DNA of 37,046 bases. It comes from an uncultured Collinsella sp. (GTDB lineage Bacteria; Actinomycetota; Coriobacteriia; Coriobacteriales; Coriobacteriaceae). Where the stretch lies: positions 1 through 37,046 of the forward strand of contig CAAFQT010000249.1 in the NCBI GenBank assembly GCA_900765185.1. Reading direction: 5' to 3'. The notes under the pieces are model-generated. The model was given only the letters and a program-made list of their open reading frames with translations, ran no database searches and had not been told where the DNA came from. The translations under genes were made by a program, and so were the position numbers. Below, piece after piece: positions 33,638-37,046 of this stretch (within the stretch, counting starts at the first letter, position 1; each line of letters begins with the position of its first letter).

Positions 33638-34900
33638 GTGCAAAATACGAAGCAAAAGCCGAGCACCAAGCAAAAGCTGACCATCGCCGCCATCTTTGGC
33701 GCCATGGGCCCCGGTCTGCTGGCGGCACTTTCGGGCAATGACGCCGGCGGCATCGCCACGTATTCCAGCGCGGGCGCCAGCTATGGCTATAAGATGCTCT
33801 GGATGCTTCCCGTCATGACTGTGCTGCTCATCGTGACGCAGGAGACCGCGGCGCGCTGCGGCTGCGTCACGGGCAAGGGCCTGGCATCGCTCATTCGCGA
33901 GCGCTTTGGCGTGCGCAAGAGTGTACTTGCTATGGCGGCGCTGTTGATCGCCAACACGGCTGTGACCATTTCGGAGTTCGCGGGCATCGCCAGCGGCCTT
34001 GCTCTCTTTGGCGTGCCGGCGAGCATCTCGGTGCCGTTGGTAGCGCTGCTGGTGTGGATGCTTACCATGTCGGGTAGTTTCCAGCGCATCGAGAAGATTC
34101 TGCTGCTGGTGAGCTGCGTGTTCGTGACCTATATTGTCGCCGCGTTTATGGCTGGCCCCAACTGGGGTGAGGTCGCGGTCGACCTGGTCGTGCCTAACAT
34201 TCAAAATGACCCCAGCTACGTGTCGCTCGTGGTCGCAACGATCGGTACCACCATCGCGCCGTGGATGATTTTCTTGGCGCAGAACAACGTGGTCGACAAG
34301 AACGCGGGCGAGGACGATATCGTACTGCAGCGCATCGATACCGTGAGCGGCTCGCTTGCCGCCGATGTCATTGCCGGCTTTATTATCATCACGACCGGTA
34401 CGGTGTTGTTCCCGGCGGGTATTCAGATCAGCGATGCTGCCGATGCTGCCCGTGCGCTGGAGCCTATTGCGGGTCAGTGGTCCACGGTACTGTTTGCCTC
34501 GGGCCTGGTCGCGGCGAGCTTCTTGGCTGCCTGCGTGCTGCCGGGCGTTACGTCGAGCGCTATCTGCGAGGCATTTGGCTGGGAGCGCGGTGCCGACCGC
34601 AGCTGGGACGAGGCCCCGGTCTATCGCGGCATCATTACGGCCATCATCGGTATCTCTGCCGTGCTGGTGCTTATGCCCGGCGTCGATCTGTTCCAGATTA
34701 TGATGACCTCGCAGGTCATCAATGGCGTGCTACTGCCCGTGGTTCTGGTGTTCCAGGTGGTTATTGCCGCTGACCGTCACATTATGGGCACTAACCGCAA
34801 CGGCCGCGTGTGGAATGTGCTCACTTGGGCGACTATCGCCGTGATTACGGTGCTGACGGTCGTCATGTTTGTGCTGCAAGCGATGGGCTACAGCGCTTAA
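33638..34900 (+). CDS. NRAMP-related transporter, probably Mg2+-type (NRMT-like)
   Basis: A 420-aa protein with eleven predicted helices and NRAMP/SLC11 organisation (GPGLLAAL at the start of helix 1, GASYGYKMLW at its end). The metal-site motifs differ from manganese or iron transporters. DPGN in helix 1 is NDAGG (D35 kept, Asn replaced by G38). The MPHN-type segment of helix 6 reads APWMIF (207-212), without the usual Met and His. This is the pattern reported for NRAMP-related magnesium transporters, whose characterised member is from Eggerthella lenta. Position 8 bases after mgtE supports Mg2+. I chose the GTG start at 33638 (AGG at 33628-33630). An in-frame upstream start would overlap mgtE. 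Confidence 0.8.
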   Translation: MQNTKQKPSTKQKLTIAAIFGAMGPGLLAALSGNDAGGIATYSSAGASYGYKMLWMLPVMTVLLIVTQETAARCGCVTGKGLASLIRERFGVRKSVLAMAALLIANTAVTISEFAGIASGLALFGVPASISVPLVALLVWMLTMSGSFQRIEKILLLVSCVFVTYIVAAFMAGPNWGEVAVDLVVPNIQNDPSYVSLVVATIGTTIAPWMIFLAQNNVVDKNAGEDDIVLQRIDTVSGSLAADVIAGFIIITTGTVLFPAGIQISDAADAARALEPIAGQWSTVLFASGLVAASFLAACVLPGVTSSAICEAFGWERGADRSWDEAPVYRGIITAIIGISAVLVLMPGVDLFQIMMTSQVINGVLLPVVLVFQVVIAADRHIMGTNRNGRVWNVLTWATIAVITVLTVVMFVLQAMGYSA

Positions 34901-34918
34901 CGCCCACTTTTGTTTCCG

Positions 34919-34954
34919 AACAGGCCGCAGCGATGGGCTGCGGCCTGTTTTTTT
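34919..34954 (+). terminator. Rho-independent terminator of the mgtE-NRMT operon
   Basis: CAGGCCGCAG (34921-34930) pairs with CTGCGGCCTG (34938-34947), a 10-bp perfect stem with a 7-base loop. Seven T residues follow. It begins about 20 bases past the stop codon. Confidence 0.9.
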
Positions 34955-35011
34955 GTCTGCGACCTCTTGGGGTCGGCTCTAAAAGAGTGATTTTGGGTTG
35001 TTTGCTGCAGG

Positions 35012-37046
35012 TTACTTGTCGGTGCCCAGCTTGTGCGGCTTGAGAGCGAGCGCATTGACGAGCGCGTCGGTGGCAGACTTGACGGCTGCCGGCTGCGGAT
35101 CGTTGACGTGATCCTCGGGATGCACGGGCAGGTCCTTCTTGACTGCATCGTGGATCAAGTTGAGGTACTCAGTCACGCCAGTGGTCGACAGGTGCGTGCC
35201 ATCGCCATCGAACAGGTCGTTGCGGTTGGCACTGTATCCGTACCAGTCGATAACGCGCACGTTCTTGTAGCGCGTAGCAGCGTTGGCGATGGCCTGGTTG
35301 GTAGAGCCAACCCACGGCTGCGGGCTGCGCGTGTTCACAAACACCACAATACGCTTATCTCCTGCATCGGTCATGATGGCGTCGATCTGGTCGTCGGTTA
35401 CCAAGCCGTTGGTGCCCAGTGCAAAGACCACGATCTTGCCGGCAAGGTTCTGTTGGAGATAGCCCTCAAATGTCGCGCGGCCCGCATCAAACTGGCGGCC
35501 CTTTTCGGCATCGATGTGACTGTGGGGGAACACGCCGTCAAAGGAATCAACGGCGCGCAGCGACACGGAGTCACCGATCATCAACAGGTCGTAGGAGCCA
35601 TCGGGGAAGCCGTCGTTGTCCTTGTCGGTGTCGTCGGCCGCCTGCTGGTCGGTGGGCGCGGTGTTTTTGGCTTCCTTGTTGAGGACTTCGGCGCCCTCAC
35701 CGCTCAGCGCGGAGGTCTCCGGCACAAAGATCAGGCCGCCCAGCGCGATAACAAGCACGATGCCGCAAGTGGCGCACACGGGAATATGCGCGCGCACCCA
35801 GTTGGCGGGCGTGGTGGTGCCGTCGCGGAACTCGGATACGGTGCGCCCAAAGGCGCCCTTTCTAAACGGCGTCTCAATAAAGCGATATGAACATTCGGCT
35901 ACGGCGACCACCAACAACACCTGCAAAATGTACTGCCACCACGGCGTATCGTTGATGTTGGCGACCGGGTTCATGAGCAACAGTAGCGGATAGTGCCACA
36001 GGTAGATGCTGTACGAGCGCTTGCCAACCCACACGAGCGGCTCGGCGGACAGTGCGCGGGCAACCATTCCCTGGGGCTGCACGCAGGCCGCGATGACCAT
36101 GAGCGTGAGGATGGAGCATAGCAGCGTGCCGCCGCGATACTGGAACGCGGTGTAGCCGTTGGTGAGCGCGACCATGGCGGCAAGGCCAACCAGACCCACG
36201 ACGCCCAGCACATCGATGGATGCGGGCGAGGACCAAAAGCGCACGAGGGCGCTCGGCTGTGCCGGGACGGTCTCGGCTGCGCCGTCGGTCGTAGCGTCAT
36301 GCTTGCCCTCGGCGTTCTTGCCGTGCTTGGCGGCGCCAGCCAGGCGATTGAGCCCCAAACGACGAGCGAGACGCACCGGCGCCAGGTCGCGATCGGGGAT
36401 AAAGGCCATCCAGGCGCCCAGCAGCAGCGAGAACACGCGGGTGTCGGTGCCGTAGTACACGCGGCTGGGGTCGGCGGCGGGGTTATAGAGCAGCATCATG
36501 GCGATGGCGGAGACAGCAGCCAGGCCCAGAACCATGCGGCGCGTGTTGGGCTTGCTCATGTGCATGGATACCATAGCGAGCAGCAGCGGGGGCCAAACCA
36601 GGTAGAACTGTTCCTCGATGGCGAGCGACCAAAAGTGCGTAAGCGGCGAGGGGTCGCCCAGGGCGTTGAAGTACGAGACGTTTTGGGCAATCTGCCACCA
36701 GTTGTTAAAGAACAGCAGCGACGGCAGAACGTCGGGACGCATCTTGGTGAGCATCACGTGGTTAAAGATGGTGCACAGCGCACAGGTTACAACCACAACG
36801 GTCACCACGGCGGGGACCAGGCGACGGATGCGGCGGATCCAGAAGCTCTTGAGGTCGATGCGGCCGGTCTTAGCGACTTCGTTGAGTAGCAGGCGTGTGA
36901 TCAGATAGCCCGAAAGCACAAAGAAGATCGTGACGCCAAGCAGGCCGCCCTGAGCCCACGTGAGGTTGAGGTGATAGAGCACCACTGCGACGACGGCAAG
37001 CGTGCGCAGGCCGTCAAGGGCAGGGATGTAGCGGGACTTGGGGCGA
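35012..37046 (-). CDS. OatA-like O-acyltransferase with SGNH domain, 5' end outside window
   Basis: At least 677 residues; the reading frame stays open to the window edge. Its first visible codons read SRYIPALDGLRTLAVVAVVL followed by YHLNL, the usual start of acyltransferase family 3, so only a few codons are missing. Ten or so membrane segments (to ~residue 440) include HFWSLAIEEQFYLVWP and the catalytic-type His in VVLYHL. The extracytoplasmic SGNH esterase-like domain has GDSVSLRA (near 35570), GTNGLV and GDGTHLSTTG (near 35195), i.e. the Ser, Asn and Asp-His blocks. Related proteins O-acetylate peptidoglycan (OatA) or surface polysaccharides. A linker with DTDKDNDGFPDGS, a calcium-loop-like stretch, joins the halves. 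It is convergent with the mgtE operon. Confidence 0.9.
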   Translation of the reverse strand, partial: RPKSRYIPALDGLRTLAVVAVVLYHLNLTWAQGGLLGVTIFFVLSGYLITRLLLNEVAKTGRIDLKSFWIRRIRRLVPAVVTVVVVTCALCTIFNHVMLTKMRPDVLPSLLFFNNWWQIAQNVSYFNALGDPSPLTHFWSLAIEEQFYLVWPPLLLAMVSMHMSKPNTRRMVLGLAAVSAIAMMLLYNPAADPSRVYYGTDTRVFSLLLGAWMAFIPDRDLAPVRLARRLGLNRLAGAAKHGKNAEGKHDATTDGAAETVPAQPSALVRFWSSPASIDVLGVVGLVGLAAMVALTNGYTAFQYRGGTLLCSILTLMVIAACVQPQGMVARALSAEPLVWVGKRSYSIYLWHYPLLLLMNPVANINDTPWWQYILQVLLVVAVAECSYRFIETPFRKGAFGRTVSEFRDGTTTPANWVRAHIPVCATCGIVLVIALGGLIFVPETSALSGEGAEVLNKEAKNTAPTDQQAADDTDKDNDGFPDGSYDLLMIGDSVSLRAVDSFDGVFPHSHIDAEKGRQFDAGRATFEGYLQQNLAGKIVVFALGTNGLVTDDQIDAIMTDAGDKRIVVFVNTRSPQPWVGSTNQAIANAATRYKNVRVIDWYGYSANRNDLFDGDGTHLSTTGVTEYLNLIHDAVKKDLPVHPEDHVNDPQPAAVKSATDALVNALALKPHKLGTDK

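Overview
The window is GC-rich, densely coded bacterial DNA without rRNA, tRNA or CRISPR. Several features point to an anaerobic gut Coriobacteriia actinobacterium, most likely Collinsella or a close relative: a membrane-bound group 4 [NiFe] hydrogenase, an LPxTG pilin-type giant adhesin, an NRAMP-related transporter of the Mg-type described from Eggerthella lenta, and abundant GTCCCC-type palindromic repeats. The genus is an inference from gene content and style, not a database result.

Layout. (1) 1-446: an orphan IS3 OrfA-like HTH gene with a clean terminator. (2) 592-6230: a five-gene hydrogenase operon. It encodes a fused HyfB/NuoL-HycD/NuoH membrane protein, the small subunit, a NuoC-like subunit, the NiFe large subunit and a 2x[4Fe-4S] protein. 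Formate dehydrogenase and maturation genes are not in the window. (3) 6231-13830: a 2097-aa sortase-anchored adhesin (signal peptide, VWA domain, ten FctA/Spy0128-like isopeptide repeats, LPTTG) set between long palindromic elements arranged A-C-B-C-[gene]-B-C-A. (4) 13831-19128: a NarL-type two-component system on the minus strand, divergent from a three-gene ABC-2 exporter. (5) 19129-23129: a LolD/MacB-type ABC ATPase with an FtsX-type permease, flanked by GTCCCC/TAGTCAT repeats, with a stranded second copy of the permease gene's 3' end. (6) 23130-31456: mixed housekeeping and envelope genes. These are a DUF362 ferredoxin-like protein, an anchored alpha/beta hydrolase, hemolysin III, a CNNM/CorC-like protein, a protein resembling the N-terminal domain of cyanophycin synthetase, YtxH-like and PRC-barrel proteins, and a NodB-fold protein that has lost its metal-binding histidines. 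(7) 31497-34954: a likely magnesium module, mgtE behind a structured leader followed by an NRAMP-related (NRMT-like) transporter. (8) 35012-37046: an OatA-like acyltransferase/SGNH protein, cut by the window edge.

How it fits together: the hydrogenase couples electron input (formate or ferredoxin; the partner is not visible) to H2 evolution and ion pumping. The adhesin, deacetylase-like protein, O-acyltransferase and exporters are cell-surface functions. MgtE and the NRMT-like protein, and possibly the CNNM-like protein, concern divalent cation balance. The most unusual items are the nested palindromic modules around the adhesin, the duplicated gene end inside a repeat island, the hydrogenase large subunit encoded without a cleavable tail, the apparent NodB pseudoenzyme and the stand-alone cyanophycin-synthetase-like domain.
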